Shown here: positions 63,427 to 64,000 of the stretch, in pieces
Layout: each line of letters starts with the position of its first letter
How positions within the stretch are numbered: the first letter of the stretch is position 1
Assembly: GCA_028819845.1 (NCBI GenBank)
Contig: JAPPKS010000035.1
Coordinates: forward strand, 62,001-126,000
Source: Candidatus Poribacteria bacterium
GTDB lineage: Bacteria; Poribacteria; WGA-4E; PCPOR2b
Length of the DNA stretch: 64,000 nt
Direction: 5' to 3'
Made by a program: the position numbers and the translations under genes
The notes under the pieces: model-generated
What the model was told of the DNA's origin: nothing
The model's input: only the letters and a program-made list of their open reading frames with translations
Databases searched by the model: none

Positions 63427-63699
63427 GTGCCAGCGAAGGATACGAAGACGCGAAAGTGGTACCGGCAAAATCCGCGCCAAACCGCTTGCAAGCAGTACGT
63501 GTTCTCAATTGAGTCGGATATTTACGACGACTTTAAGCGTAACGCCTTCCGGAACGGCCACTTGATAAACAGCATGGTCGGAGAGCTAATCAAGCGTGAG
63601 TTGAGCAATGACGGTAACACAGATACCAATACGCCCGCGCCGAGACCCGAACCAAACACGACACCTGCCGAAGGAATTGACGGTCATACACCAACTTAG
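63427..63699 (+). CDS. Small ribbon-helix-helix-like protein
   Basis: The 90-residue protein has a possible ribbon-helix-helix core at about residues 22-58: a strand (KQYVFSIES), then helix, turn and helix (DIYDDFKRNAFRNGHLINSMVGELIKREL). A disordered Pro/Thr-rich tail follows (TNTPAPRPEPNTTPAEG). The N-terminus is basic (KDTKTRKWYRQNPRQ). GTG at 63427 is used, with GGGAGGCG just upstream. If the fold is right it is a small DNA-binding regulator, such as those of plasmid-maintenance or antitoxin type. No partner gene is visible. Confidence 0.6.
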   Translation: MPAKDTKTRKWYRQNPRQTACKQYVFSIESDIYDDFKRNAFRNGHLINSMVGELIKRELSNDGNTDTNTPAPRPEPNTTPAEGIDGHTPT

Positions 63700-63743
63700 C
63701 AAACCGCAGGAGTATCCAAACGAGTAACTAGCGGAGCAATACG

Positions 63744-64000
63744 ATGACAATTCGCTTCGGATTTTTGGCATTTTTATTTGTAACGTTGCTAGCCCTGATT
63801 GGCTTGCTATATGCCGGTTTGCACCTCATTGGACGCTTCGGGCGCTTCAAAATTACGCTTCATCACAAAACGATAATTAAGGTAGCAATAACGTGCTTCT
63901 TCATTATAGGTTTATTCGACGTGATAAACACCAATTGTGTACCTGGCTCCTTCTTTTATCCTGTATGGCACTGGATAGAAAATGGCTTCGCTATAATCGC
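63744..64000 (+). CDS. Membrane protein, partial (runs off the window)
   Basis: An open frame starts with ATG at 63744 and is still open after 85 codons at the window end. It encodes at least two membrane helices (FLAFLFVTLLALIGLLYAGLHLIG and VAITCFFIIGLFDVI). The first 13 bases of the gene (ATGACAATTCGCT) are identical to those of the frameshifted membrane gene at 62718. The ribosome-binding site is weak (GCGGAGC). No family is recognised from the visible part. Confidence 0.55.
   Translation, partial: MTIRFGFLAFLFVTLLALIGLLYAGLHLIGRFGRFKITLHHKTIIKVAITCFFIIGLFDVINTNCVPGSFFYPVWHWIENGFAII

Overview
The window looks like a chromosomal segment of an uncultured Gram-negative bacterium, most likely Candidatus Poribacteria or a close Planctomycetes-like relative. 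This rests on gene content alone: a planctomycete-type cytochrome (PSCyt1/DUF1549/DUF1553) paired with a Tat-exported DUF1501 protein, three phytanoyl-CoA dioxygenase (PhyH) paralogs, secreted LamG proteins, a SUMF1-fold protein, a DUF5916 outer-membrane protein, and many short interspersed repeats between genes. No rRNA, tRNA, CRISPR array or phage was recognised.

Layout. 1-5.3 kb: rimP, rsmE, glmS and a left-handed beta-helix acyl/nucleotidyltransferase-like gene, all on the minus strand, separated by repeat-rich spacers. 5.6-9.6 kb: the DUF1549/DUF1553 cytochrome and DUF1501 pair. 9.9-17.8 kb: a plus-strand catabolic-looking run (GH116-like protein, PhyH, metallo-beta-lactamase-fold protein, aldo/keto reductase, PhyH, xylose-isomerase-like epimerase). 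17.9-23.7 kb: two LamG proteins, a third PhyH, a SUMF1-fold protein and fumarase C. 23.8-31.4 kb is an accessory stretch: a Panacea/RelE-type toxin-antitoxin pair with clear promoter, operator-like repeat and terminator, a transketolase, a transposase fragment, small zinc-ribbon and membrane proteins, and interspersed repeats.

31.4-32.6 kb holds the most striking object. It is a minus-strand gene whose frame is interrupted only by one TGA in a Cys-TGA-Gly-Ser-Gly-Lys context. A hairpin fitting the bacterial SECIS rules follows immediately, and a thioredoxin-like tail continues in the same frame. It reads as a selenoprotein.

32.9-49.4 kb is a metal-efflux regulon on the minus strand: DUF5916 and small outer-membrane proteins, a CusA-type RND pump, a CusB-type fusion lipoprotein with six heavy-metal-binding modules, two adjacent TolC-type channels and a His-rich YHS protein. 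A sigma-54 promoter stands in front of the YHS gene, and a ZraSR-like sigma-54 two-component system sits directly upstream. Three small terminal-inverted-repeat elements lie at key points of this regulon.

49.8-57 kb: a HAD hydrolase, an NTF2-like protein, a beta-barrel protein, a YtxH protein with its own sigma-54 promoter, and a second sigma-54 two-component system with a protoglobin-type sensor kinase. 57.7-64 kb: an exported methyltransferase, an ankyrin protein, an alpha/beta hydrolase, RmuC, and small membrane and ribbon-helix-helix-like genes, one of them frameshifted and one running off the window end.
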